Notes: a model not told the origin generated them from the letters alone. Counted from the first letter of the stretch, positions 21,999 through 32,346 are shown. The stretch is DNA of 64,000 bases from Strongylocentrotus purpuratus (GCF_000002235.5 NW_022145594.1:15316501-15380500); one strand, 5' to 3'. A program made the numbers and translations.

Positions 21999-22707
21999 CG
22001 GAGCGGCGACACCGCCATAACACCGCTACAAATGCATTCACAGTAGAAAAGTTATCCCGCTGCAGCAGCGGGATAAATATCATGTACCCATTCACGCAGC
22101 AGCGGGTGATTTCTATTACCTCCGTAACAAACACGTGTATGCATGGCTCATGACCCGCGAGTGACCCCGATATGACCGGAAATACTTCAGCGCGGGGTTT
22201 TCGATTGCAAAAGGTAAACATGTCAAGTTGCTTTTTGTATCCTCGATCATATTACTTTTTAAAAAAACTAGCATTTTTATTACTTCCAGTCAGAATATTT
22301 TAATTTTTTGAAGTGTGAAATATTTTTATTTGGATAATTATAATATCTACATAATAATAAAATCAATTTGAATCCACTGGTTACTTTATTTCTATTTCAC
22401 TTTATGTTCCCCATTGCTGGAGAAAAGAGGTCAGTGATAGGTAAGTAAACAAATCACACGTGTTTGTCGCGGTGTTATCGCGGAGAGCCTTCACACTGAG
22501 TAAACACCGCGACAGCAGCGGGACTGTCCCGCTGCTGTAGCTAGGCGAACCTAACGATAGTTTGTCGCGGCGTTATCGCGAGGCGGTGTTATCTCGCGAT
22601 AGTTTATAACGGGTCCGAGCCTTCACACTGAAGACAGCACCGCGACAGCAGCGGGACAGTCCCGCTGCTGTCGCGGTGTTTGAGGCCACTGTGAATGGGG
22701 TATTAGA
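21951..22707. mobile_element. Inverted-repeat element inserted in the 3' end of the NAT gene
   Basis: The termini are perfect 22-bp inverted repeats: TCTAATACCCCATTCACAGT(GG) at 21951, and (CC)ACTGTGAATGGGGTATTAGA ending at 22707. If the outer TA is the duplicated target, the TIR proper starts ATACCCC. The interior has several strong palindromes rich in GCAGCGGGA: one at about 22510-22536, and a near-perfect 17-bp-arm hairpin with a one-base centre at about 22640-22674. It also holds a more AT-rich middle. No transposase is visible. It is GC-rich against AT-rich surroundings. It supplies the present NAT stop codon. Confidence 0.85.
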
Positions 22708-22781
22708 TATATGCAACAAAGTAACCAGTCGTTTAGTAGTCCCGGTTGTTTGGTCATAGGAAAAAGTTGTCACAGTTTTGA

Positions 22782-23536
22782 CAAGTATTGGCAGTTTTGA
22801 AAAGCATCATCTTCATAAAAGAACAAGACACACCAGTTGAACTTCTAAAAAATCTCAATGTGGAAGCAATGAAAGAAATTGAGACGTTATCTCAAAATAT
22901 ATTTGAAACTCGTACAAGGTCTGAAGACTTTCTTTTCTTAGGACAACTATGATTCCCATACTAAAGACAAATAATTCTACTAAGTGCTCTGCCTTTCGTA
23001 CAATAGGGACTTTTAGATTCGCACGAAGACAATAGGTCTACGCTACGATCGACGTCCTTGTAATGCACTGCCTTCAATGGACGTCACACGTTTCAGTCCA
23101 CGCAAAATCTAAAAGTCCCTATTAAGTCTTATGTTCCATACTTCAAAGAGTTTACTAGGACTTATCACAACAAGAAGTACCAACGAAGCGGACAATTTCC
23201 TGGGCTATGATCAATTTGAGTTTTGAGCTGGACTTGGCAATCGGGAGGAAATTGTTGTAATGAGAACTCTTTGCGAACGAAGTCTGGAAGTGAAGAAAAA
23301 AGGTAAAATTATGTTTTGGGGACTAGGAGAAAGTGACCTGGTTAACTGTGAAGTGGATTGTGTTGTGTTTGTGTTGATATCTCTCAGAGACGAATGGATG
23401 GATAGGTGGTCCATCATGAACGTGTACATGGGACAGACAGTGGTCATGATAACGGCAGAAGGGGACTCTGAAACTGAAGACATTGGGAGATGGATGAACT
23501 CTGTTTGCGCTTTGCAAATGAAAAGGCAATTGTATT
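22782..23536 (+). pseudogene. RTE-like LINE reverse-transcriptase remnant, copy B
   Basis: Fragments of one reverse transcriptase appear in order but in several frames. TPVELLKNLNVEAMKEIETL is the N-terminal helix region (compare the family's x-P-A-E-L-L-K). KCSAFRTI is the NYRTI-like motif. LMFHTSKSLL follows the MITE at 23003-23122, then NREEIVVMRTLCERSLEVKKKG, then RWSIMNVYMGQTVVMITAEG and GDSETEDIGRWMNSVCAL. The last corresponds to the region just before the family's GVRQGC motif. Stops and frameshifts separate the pieces. The sequence is cut at about 23537 by a second LINE. Family assignment is from motif recall; it is dead. Confidence 0.7.
23003..23122. mobile_element. MITE with ATAGGGACTTTTAGATT termini
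   Basis: The ends ATAGGGACTTTTAGATT and AATCTAAAAGTCCCTAT are perfect 17-bp inverted repeats enclosing an 86-bp interior. The reverse-transcriptase remnant is continuous across it (...FRTI before, SLMFHTSK after), which shows it is an insertion. A partial copy lies at 16418-16510. Confidence 0.9.
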
Positions 23537-24601
23537 TAACTTATCACTTACAACGGGAGTATTTCCGGACTCTCTGAAAATAGCAAAAGTAATTCCAATA
23601 TACAAAAAAATGCGACTCTTCTCTAGTTTCAAATTACCGACCTGTTTCTATCTTACCACGTATTTCTAAAGTCTTAGAAAGACTGACTTATAATAGACTG
23701 TATGATTTTCTAACGAAAAATGAACTGTTGTATGAAAATCAATATGGTTTTAGAAAATTTCATTCAACGGAGTTAGCTTTGTTACAATTATTTGATAGAG
23801 TGTCAAATGCCTTAGCTGATCATAAGCATGTTATTGGAGTATTCATGGATCTGAGTAAGGCATTTGACACTCTTGACCATACAATACTTATACGTAAATT
23901 GGAATACTATGGATTGAGGGGTGTTGCTATACAATGGTTTAAAAATTATTTAACAAATAGAAAACAATATGTATGTTATGATTCAAATGAATCAGAATTA
24001 GTATCTATAACGTGTGGAGTGCCACAAAGGTTAATCCTAGGCCCTTTGTTATTTCTGATATATGTAAATGATATTTATAATTCATCAAATGCACTACAGT
24101 ATATTTTATTCGCTGATGACACCAATGCATTTTGTTCCAATTCAGATTTTCAGATCCTTTTAAGAAATATTAACGCTGAATTACCAACATTATCAAAATG
24201 GTTTAGAAGTAATAAACTGTCTCTTAATTTAAAGAAAACAAACTATATATACTTTCAGAACAGAAAAAATAACGATATTCCTGACATTAAAATTACTTTG
24301 GATGGTGAATTATAGGAAAAGACGGATAGCACGAAATTCCTTGGTGTTTTGATCGATGAAAATCTGAGATGGAATAATCATGTGCAATATATTTCTAATA
24401 CTATTTTACGTAATATTGGTATTCTCTGTAAATTGAAATATTATGTCCCTTCAAATATCTTGTTTATGTTATATAATTCATTGATATTGCCTTATATTTC
24501 ATATTGTAACATTATATTTCATATTGTAACATTATATGGGCAAATTCGAAAAGCAACGTTGACGCCATTTTACTGTTACAAAAGAAAGCCATGCGTATAT
24601 A

Positions 24602-24811
24602 CTATGAATATGACAGACAAAGAAAGCGGACAAAATATACAGTTCCTCAGGTAGACAAAGGAACATCCCTTCACTGCTATTATGTAAAAAGGTGAATATG
24701 CATGTGACACCTGTTCTACACATTTTTACATAATAGCAGTGAAGGGATGTTCCTTTGTCTACCTGAGGAACTGTATATTTTGTCCGCTTTCTTTGTCAGT
24801 CATGTTCATAG
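24602..24811. mobile_element. Long hairpin (foldback) element, 89-bp arms
   Basis: The left arm, 24602-24690, is an almost perfect inverted repeat of the right arm, 24723-24811, with a 32-base loop between. Landmarks are CTATGAATATGACAGACAAA/TTTGTCAGTCATGTTCATAG, ACAGTTCCTCAGGTAGAC/GTCTACCTGAGGAACTGT and GCTATTATGTAAAAA/TTTTTACATAATAGC. It lies within the C-terminal part of the LINE reverse transcriptase and is non-coding. A truncated relative with a flipped loop lies at 16584-16711. Confidence 0.9.
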
Positions 24812-24848
24812 TGATGTACAGATTCTTCCTATCGCGACCACACCAATC

Positions 24849-25122
24849 CCCGGCCCCCCCGCTCAGTGTTATTTAGGGTACGCATATGCGTGTTCCAACC
24901 GACCCCCCCTTTTCAGCAAAAGTCCGGTGTGTAAAGTCAATACGGCTCGACCTTTTTCTTTTGTATACGAGCCTTTTTCAGCATCCCCCCCCCCCTTTTC
25001 AGCAAAAGTCCGGTGTGTAAAGTCAATACGGCTCGACCTTTTTCTTTTGTTACGAAAAGGACATTTTGGCAACACGCATGCGGTCATTTTGAAACCTGAG
25101 TGGGGGGGGGGGGGGGGCCGGG
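24849..25122. mobile_element. Poly-G-ended TIR element with 8-bp target duplication
   Basis: The left end is CCCGGCCCCCCCGCTCAG and the right end, reversed, is CCCGGCC followed by a C run and ACTCAGG. The flanks are identical 8-mers CACCAATC (24841-24848 and 25123-25130). Removing the element restores the reading frame of the LINE reverse transcriptase (TNPLFSKLK). The interior has an 86-bp tandem duplication (TTTTCAGCAAAAGTCCGGTG at 24910 and 24996). An 8-bp duplication fits hAT-like integration. It is non-autonomous. Confidence 0.85.
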
Positions 25123-25962
25123 CACCAATCCCTTGTTTTCAAAACTAAAAACTCTAAAAGCTGATGATATAAATTTTCTACAAATAGCACTTTTCATGTT
25201 TCGCTTACAAAATGGTCTACTACCTTCATACTTTCCCCCATTGTTCAATTTGAATACAAACATCCACTCTTACCCCCCACAAGACAAACTGAAAAAAATC
25301 CATTTCAGAAATCCAAAAACCGCATTGGCTCTCAAATCTATTAGACACGCCGGCCCAGACATCTGAAACTCTCTGCCCATTGTAATAAGAAACCTTAGGA
25401 CATTTTATTCTTTTAAGAAGGCAGTTAAAACTATGTTATTGTCTAAGTATTGATCACGTTGTGTGTAATTCTACTGTAATCATGTTCGTGTGTACATTGA
25501 CTGTATATTCAACAATGATGTGTAATCGTCCATGACCTAGCATCGTCTTTCCATTCATGAATGAACCTGCATTCAATCAGCAGATGTATGAGATGTATTG
25601 TATTATTACCAACGCTCCTCCTCCTCCTCCTCCTCCTCTTCCTTCTCTCCCCTTTCCCTTTCTTTTCTGCAAGTCACTCTTTTTTATTTGTATTTGTATT
25701 GTTGTATCTAAGTTGAGGGCTGCCGGCACGTCAAGCTACTTTGCTTATTTTTGTAGCCCTCCTGCATCTAATGTATGTTAATTATGCATTCAATATATTT
25801 GTTTAAATTCAATATATTTGTTTAATATCGTTTATTATCTGTATAAAATTATATACACTTGAAATATTGTATCAAGCCATATTATGTTCATGAAAATGTA
25901 TGATAAAAAAAATAAAAAAGATGCAGAAACCAATAAATCAAATCAAATTAAATCAAAAACTT

Positions 25963-26882
25963 AATAAGTGAAAGTAAAGATGGAATTTAAAGTTCAATGG
26001 ACTCATAGCAGGTGAAGGTTTTGGAAATAAAATCAGTACCACTAAAACGAAAGCAATACAATTAGTTTTGTAGTTTGTTGTCCGTGCAAGGTTTCCGTAC
26101 TTACATGATAGGCATAATAACTTGTTCAATGTACTTTGTTGCCGTTAAGGGGGTAAATGACAACGCAATGCTTTGTTGGAAGGTGAAAGCACTAATAAAA
26201 GACCTGTTTACTAATATAATCAAATTTACGAGACTCGGTGCTTGTTCTCTGGGGACATAGTGACGAGTAAGTCCATTAACCCAATTTAAATGAATAAACT
26301 GCAATACTTGGACTTCAATCGCCATACATTACTTATTACTATGTCGGGCAAGCATCGATCAACCTTTCAGGTTGTAAAGAATGACGTATGTGTAGAAAGT
26401 ATGCGTAACATTTATATGAGTAAATAAACTGGTTTATCAGAAACGGGGACAATTCTGGCATTTGCGACGTTACACCTGCAAACATGTCACCATGAAATCA
26501 TGTGTCAATCTAGTATTTAATTTTTTTTACAAAACATTAGTAAATGAATAAATAAATATATAAACATTAACCATTAGGTTGTTTTGTGCCATTAAGTTGC
26601 ACCGAAAAGAAAACTCGAATCCTTTTTTCCAAATCGACGGTCAAATTGTGCAGGAAGCCAACTCAATGTGGAATTAAGGCAATATGAATAGCGCCATCTA
26701 ACGACTTGAGCACTTCCATCGTTCTTAGCCAGATAACCACAGCAAAGCCCCATATTTTATTTAGCTGTAGTAAGTAAACGTACTTCCCCAAATCATTTGT
26801 TTTGCCATATATGCTTAGAAAATTCTCCTATTACCTTATTCAAAATTCGTGTTACCCCTCCCCTTCCCCCCCCCCCCCCCCC
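25963..26882. repeat. Interspersed repeat copy B (non-coding)
   Basis: Resumes the RTE-like repeat after the LINE (AAAGTAAAGATGGAATTTAAAG, then ACTCATAGCAGGTGAAGGTT, parallel to 7955-8025 in copy A). It then runs colinear with copy A's 8912-9715 to a terminal poly-C (26866-26882). It lacks the SINE fragment and poly-G element present in copy A. Confidence 0.8.
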
Positions 26883-27355
26883 TCCCTTGGCTTATCATGA
26901 TTTTTCCTTGACGTGCGTTGTATATCTTTCTTTTTTTTTAATGAAGAACGAATAAAGAAATTCATATCTCGTGTATGCGCATATTTGATAAACATCTACT
27001 GGCTGTTATGTATTAATCGTGTTTAAATCAATTGATAATGAAAATAAAATCGAGGCATTTCTGCCAATCAGCTGTTCAACATATCATTTCCATCATATTC
27101 ACAAATTCCTCCGTGTTTTCGCTCTTTAATGCTTACGGGTGCAGCAATGGAGAGCTAAAGCATACGGTGCGGACCAAATATATGTAAAAATGTTGACAAC
27201 CTAGGCGGGTGACAGGAGGCACATGTCTGGAAGCAAACAATGAAACAACAACACCTCCGCCCCCCCCCCCCCCCTCCCTCCCAAAAAGCTAGACTTAAGC
27301 ACACCCATTGAAAGGAAAGGTTATTGAAAGATGGATGCCAGAGAGGAGAAATTGT
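26883..27355. other. No recognised feature; poly-C tract
   Basis: AT-rich sequence followed by a poly-C tract at 27260-27274. No exon found. Confidence 0.5.
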
Positions 27356-27565
27356 AATAATAGAATAAGTGGAATGATAATAATAATAACAGTAATAATA
27401 ATAATAACAGTGGACTTCGCATTGGGCCCCATGGCATCCATTCACATTACCTGGACGGAGTGGGAAATGCAGATTAATGTCGTGCCAAAGGAAAACTAGT
27501 GCAGCGACAAGGATTCGAACCGCGTACCTTTAGGATCACAGTCTGGAGACTATTCCACAGGAACG
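27356..27565 (-). repeat. tRNA-derived SINE, reverse orientation
   Basis: The (ATT)n tail (plus strand AATAATAATAACAG, 27378-27412) is followed on the plus strand by GGGAAATGCAGATTAATG and CCAAAGGAAAACTAGTGC. A reversed B box (GGATTCGAACC, about 27512-27522) and tRNA-like head come next. Body motifs match the copy at 2931-3196. Further SINE-like sequence (CCACCCAGGTGTTAAATTGG) lies at 27628-27650. Confidence 0.75.
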
Positions 27566-27727
27566 CAACTCTGTTTTAAAAATAAGTTATAGGTCATTAC
27601 AAATTGCCATAATGCATTTGTTACTCTCCACCCAGGTGTTAAATTGGTATCATGAGGACGGAATTCCCTGAATGCTGAGACTTGAGAGCACCAAAATTGG
27701 TAGCCTAGCAGAACCGGTGAAAAATTG

Positions 27728-28171
27728 GGTTCTAGGACAACTACCACCCGCCCCCGGAAACCCCCCCCCCCCCGGAAAAACCAACCTACCTACAAGGACA
27801 ATTACCCCCTGGAAAATTACTTCCCCTGGAAAATTAACCCCTTGGACAATCATCACCCTCATGGACAATTATACCCCCGACAAATTCCCCCATGGACAAT
27901 TTTCCCACCCCACTAAAAAAAATAAATCGAAACCAACTTATCATCAGGGCGGACTTCCCCTTTAATTAACAGGGGATAATTTTCTGGGGGGTGGGTATTT
28001 GTCCTCGGGCAGGTTGTCTTTGGTTTTCCTGAAAGGGGGGTGGGGGGTTGTAATTGTTCTAGGGGTAATGTTTAGGAGTTAGGATACATATTAGGTGGTA
28101 ATTTCCGGGGGTGACTGTCCTCGTTGGGTAGCTCTCCTTGGTGGTATTTTACCGGGGGTAGATTTGTCCTG
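27728..28171. mobile_element. Foldback region built of degenerate short repeats
   Basis: The left half repeats (T)GGACAATTA-CCCC-(T)GGAAAA units, and the right half carries their inverted forms (GGGGTAATTT, CCGGGGG, TTGTCCT). The outer ends TAGGACAACTACC and GGTAGATTTGTCCTG are imperfect inverted repeats. A poly-C run lies at 27759-27772. The whole resembles a foldback transposon with minisatellite arms. The open frames here (Pro/Thr-rich) are low-complexity translations and are not called as genes. Confidence 0.6.
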
Positions 28172-28737
28172 ATACGATAATATTGGAGCGGTCGCGCGTT
28201 CACTCCGGGTATCTAGACTCATCTCAGCCGCTTAGCCAGAGTCACAAGGCCTTGTCAAAAGGCTACTTGCGTGGAGGATATTTGTGTTATAGAAATATCA
28301 CATGTTATCATTATCCCTAATGTCTACACTATCATTATTTGTTTAACAATTTAATAAGCTACACTGAAAAAAATCGTAGCAATTCGTGTTTATGTTTTTT
28401 TTTATCTAGACACATTTATAAATAATCGAACTCCAATCAAATTAATTAATCAATACACATCATACACGATGCTTCAATTAATAGAATCATGAAGAAATCC
28501 ATGAAAAAAAACATCGGTTTGGTCATTAAAGCACGTTGTAGCATGTCACAATACGAACAAAGGGCACAATTAACTCACACGGGGGCGCTGCCATTGACGA
28601 TTATTGTATATGTAGAACATCACTTATACCCAGTGTAATGTCATTCAAGGTCAATGACTGTAGTCCTTATATTATATGATCATTGTCAAATAACAATCAA
28701 TATTATACAAATAACGCACGTCCCAGCGTGCAAAAGC
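28172..28737. other. No recognised feature
   Basis: No exon or element end identified. Confidence 0.5.
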
Positions 28738-28852
28738 GGTGAATGCAGTACACGCGAGGTTTCCTTAGATTGGTGCCACTCTGTGCAACGAGCCGCTTGC
28801 GGCGAGTTCACAGTGCCCACCATCTAAAGAAACCGAGCGTACACTGCATTTA
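28738..28852. mobile_element. Hairpin MITE-like element
   Basis: The left arm (GAATGCAGTACACGCGAGGTTTCCTTAG...) is an imperfect inverted repeat of the right arm (...CTAAAGAAACCGAGCGTACACTGCATTTAC). The pair encloses about 30 bases that include CGAGCCGCTTGCGGCGAG. Non-coding, GC-richer than its surroundings. Confidence 0.75.
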
Positions 28853-29770
28853 CGTTTCGCACAACAGGGTCACGTAGAGAAACGGTAGCGCAGAAACTCA
28901 TTAATTACAGCCCATCGTAAACTACCGCGATGAAATATTCAAGCACAATCTTCAAAAACAAGAGTTTTTTAGAAATACGTGAAAATATTTTACAAACCGA
29001 TTGCAACGACTCTGATAACGGTAACATAGAAACACAGGTTAATTCAGCAGTAAATGATTTAATATTTATTTAATGATTTATAATGCAGTTATATTCAATA
29101 ATAATAAATGTCGAACTAAAAAAGGGCGAAAGAAAAATAAGCTATGGTTTTGACACAGATCGTGATCAGGTTTTGAGGTCTATCAAATGTCTTAGTCAAC
29201 AAAAGCCATGGGATAAAAAATTACGGCGTGAAATAATGACCCCCAAAAAGCTTTAATAAACTCATACGCAAAATTAAATAAATATATGAGAGTAAAACGG
29301 CGAGTATAGTTAAGTTATTATGTGATGAAAATAAAAAAAAAACCTTCTGAGTTTGGAAGAATTATAATTATATATAAGGGACAAATATAATAGATATTAA
29401 TTATATTAATGACCGAGTCGTATGTTAATAATTTTGATGAAAGTAGCAATGGTAATTTACTTGTGTTAAGTCACTGTCTAATGTTAACAGATCTGTAGAT
29501 ATGTGGGAGGGGGGGGGGGATATACCAAAAGGGGGGTATACCAAAACTAGACAAATCCTGTAAAGGTAGAGCCGGACTTCAGTACATGGCAACATTCATT
29601 GGTTACTATTTCCTCCGCTCAGCAGATAGTACAAAAATAATTTCCTGGTGGAAGGAAAATTGACATCATTATAGTTCAATCCTTCTCAGGTAATCTCATA
29701 TAACCCCAGTTGTGTATTATTCTAATAGGTTCATACCATAAGTTCAAGTGGCGAGCGAAAGTCGAAAAGA
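28853..29770. other. No recognised gene; poly-G tract
   Basis: AT-rich sequence upstream of the receptor promoter region, with a G run at 29510-29519. Confidence 0.5.
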
Positions 29771-30265
29771 CAGGGGAATCCCCTAGAAACAGGGGATCAC
29801 ATGACCTAAATGACGTCACTAAGTAATTATGCTTTGGCACGTGTCTTGCGCTCTCGGGAACGAAATCCGCCCGAGCTGCGCATAACAATTATCGACGGAG
29901 AGCGAGCGAGGTCTTTCCTCTTCGGCGTGAGCTCACCAAATACACACACACATTCGCCCATCCACCACCTACATAGCTTTAATCGTGTGTGTACGGTTGG
30001 TACGAAATGCATGGGGGTCCCTGCGTGTTTCAACGCAGACGATATTTTCTATGTTTTCTTTTTGCGATCTGCACAGCTGATTCGCCAACACAAAGCTAAC
30101 ACATGACATGCGACGACAAAGAAATGCGAGCCTCATATCGACAGGCACAATAAACTGTACCAAATCGACGGGAATTGAGCTCGGAAACGTGCAATAGAGC
30201 TCTCCTTTTCTCCGGGATTATTCATCTATATGCTGGCATATTTTGAATAACCAACACGCAGAACC
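29771..30265 (+). promoter_or_regulatory. Putative promoter/5' region of the IgSF receptor gene
   Basis: Directly upstream of the receptor start codon, the sequence becomes GC-richer, with several CpGs (29850-30030). It holds three textbook sites: the palindrome GGGGAATCCCC at 29773-29783 (NF-kappaB/Rel consensus GGGRNNYYCC), TGACGTCA at 29811-29818 (full CRE palindrome for CREB/ATF) and the E-box CACGTG at 29838-29843. No convincing TATA box is visible. The transcription start and any 5'-UTR intron are unknown. The motif matches are exact. Their use in vivo is inference. Confidence 0.5.
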
Positions 30266-30335
30266 ATGGCGGATATTTCCTCTCCAAAATTGAGCTTCTT
30301 ATCTTTGCGGATGTATGTTATGATTTTTGTCGGAG
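30266..30335 (+). CDS. IgSF transmembrane receptor, exon 1 (signal peptide)
   Basis: ATG in a strong context (ACCATGG) opens 23 codons, MADISSPKLSFLSLRMYVMI..., ending at a consensus donor GGAG|GTAAGT in phase 1. The hydrophobic stretch continues into exon 2 (joined residues FVGASLMCESISA), giving a standard N-terminal signal peptide with likely cleavage near Ala33. The partner is assigned because the next downstream plus-strand exon with a phase-1 acceptor (45359) completes the signal peptide and then begins an Ig domain. The 15-kb intron between them makes this the least certain joint in the model, but the fit of phase, hydrophobicity and orientation is good. Confidence 0.75.
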
Positions 30336-30674
30336 GTAAGTGCACGCTGATGATGATGTTATCCTTTGTTATTGCCATATCCTGTTTTTTGTTTCACCGA
30401 ATAATGAGCTTTTCTTTGTACGCTCTATCTAAGTGTACTTGCGTATTGCAATTATTACTCTGATTTATGCTGATCATGGTCTATTTGTTACATTAAAATC
30501 AAACAAAATTATATTTTCAGAAAGGTCAACAAAGATGAGTGTCGAATAACGTTGATGTGCATACAATACAAAGCTGCGCATGAACTAAGGGAAGCCATTG
30601 TTTGCTATCAATATATTAGTTTATGTTATTTTTCATCGAAATTCAGTAATACAATTTATGTGTTGGCTCGTATA

Positions 30675-30716
30675 GACTGTGTAATACCATGGAGGTACCT
30701 CCTAGGTAATACAGTC
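30675..30716. repeat. Imperfect palindrome around CCATGGAGGTACCTCC
   Basis: TAGACTGTGTAATACCATGG pairs with CCTAGGTAATACAGTCTA around the centre GAGGTACCTC. A shorter similar motif (CTAGTACCATGGAGGTCCATG) lies at about 35340. Possibly a small MITE; function unknown. Confidence 0.6.
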
Positions 30717-32011
30717 TAGCTGAGTTCGAGTGACACATGCATAGCTGGAATGCCTGAGTCTCGTCAGTCAGGGAGACACATGTGTTAATCACATATGTAT
30801 ACAAGCATCCAGTACATGCATCCATATGCATGCAATTTGCATCCAGGCATAAGCATGATTGATAGTTGATGGTTTCTAGTAATGTATTAGCAGGTCCTAC
30901 AAAGAAACCCCATGCATAGAGCAAGAAATAGCTTACTTTTTGTAGATTATTATACTCTTGATATGGACATACATGTACACATAGTTGCAATTGGAATCAG
31001 AATTGCATAATTGCACAATTCCCTAATGATTGATTGGCATCATACATATTCTCAACAATAACTCAGACCCAGTCGGGATCTACAAGCCTCACAAATATTT
31101 TTTGTTACATGCACAATAACATAGGCAATATATACAACCATGATGTAACAAACAACAGGGTGGATGTGGTTGGAAAAATAATGCATGCAAATGACAATAG
31201 CAAACAAGATGATGCATGTCTGTATAATCTAGATCCAGATTTTTTTCTATAAAACTACAAAATACAATTAAGAATGGTTGGCACTTGGGACAACATAATG
31301 TGAGGCACACATGCTTCATAATCATGTTTAGGTGTAATATTCCACAGACGCCATAAATACATCCTGTATAGTTTCAAAGTGCAGGACAAAGAAACCATAC
31401 TTGCTGGCATATTTTTTTAAAAATCTTTAACCCTCTAATATCACATGCGACTTCCGAGGAAACTCGATCTGTGTTTACTGAGTGCTTTGTTTCGAGTCAT
31501 TACTCTGATTTAAGCTAGCTAGCCTCTCCTAAAGACAATTAAAATTTTCTCTTCCAAAGGAACAATACCAGTTGAACTACTAAATGAATGGGCCACCGAA
31601 TTGCATCTGTGTGCATGTATTTCATTAACAATACACGATGTGTTCGTTATGCGTTCAACATCCATGTATCATAATGTTGTGCACACAGATAAAATATCGG
31701 AATGGTAAATGAATCATTGTGGTTTGAAGGTCACTTTCTTTCATAATGTGTTATTATGACTTGAATATTTACATACTTTTGGCACCCGTTCAGGGCGTTT
31801 TTTTTACCACAATGTGGGTTCCCACGCAATGGCTTTATTGGCAAGAGTGTGAACTTCAAACAGTAAAACAAATTATATGAAGTGTGTGAACTTTGTTCTC
31901 TACCCATTAATATTAATTACAAATACAAAATGAAATATTGAAGCAGCAGAGAAATTTATGAATCATATATAGTTCCTTTAAAATCTCATGTAATTGGTTT
32001 CTTATAGCAAA

Positions 32012-32346
32012 CTTATTGAGGGGTTTTCGAAGTAATATGGCCTTTCTATCGTACTTTTATTGCTGTGTTACTGACTCGAAATAGAATTGATTTTATGGGG
32101 AAGTAAAAACTGGTTGCATTTCGCAAACAGAGGATTATGGTCGTTGTGGTTCTACATGGACATTTATCATTTCTCTAGCTCAGGGGTTTTCGAAGTAATA
32201 TGTCCTTTCTATCGTACTTTTAATGCTGTTTTACTGTCCTGAAATAGAATATACTTTATGGGGAAATAAAAACTGGCTGCCTATTGCAAACAGAGGACTA
32301 TGGTCATTGTGGTTCTACATGAACCTTTATCATTTCTCTAGCTCAG
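32012..32346. repeat. Tandem duplication, two copies of 163 bp
   Basis: GGGGTTTTCGAAGTAATATG begins at 32020 and again at 32183. Both copies run through CCTTTCTATCGTACTTTTA, TTTATGGGGAA, GGTTCTACATG and ATTTCTCTAGCTCAG. The copies are about 90 percent alike by eye. Non-coding. Confidence 0.9.

Larger units (their letters stand above)
23537..25962 (+). pseudogene. Second LINE (FADD-type reverse transcriptase), interrupted
   Basis: A CR1/jockey-style reverse transcriptase. TTGVFPDSLKIAKVIPIYKK is followed by a frameshift, then the YRPVSILP-type motif, ENQYGFRKFHST, the motif A FMDLSKAFDTLDH, CGVPQ, and the catalytic FADDTN (motif C). SLNLKKTNYI and STKFLGVLIDENLRWNNH follow. Defects include a stop near 24313 and a tryptophan codon turned into TGA at about 25363 (expected I-W-N-S-L-P). 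Two insertions sit inside it: the hairpin 24602-24811 and the poly-G element 24849-25122. The C-terminal part resumes with TNPLFSKLKTLKADDINFLQ. The non-coding 3' end runs to an (AAATC)n-like tail near 25960. It is inserted in the RTE-like repeat copy B. Confidence 0.85.

Noticed and set aside
27672..27965. Proline/threonine-rich open frames
   Set aside because: They are translations of the degenerate short repeats of the foldback region, and both strands and several frames are open for the same reason.
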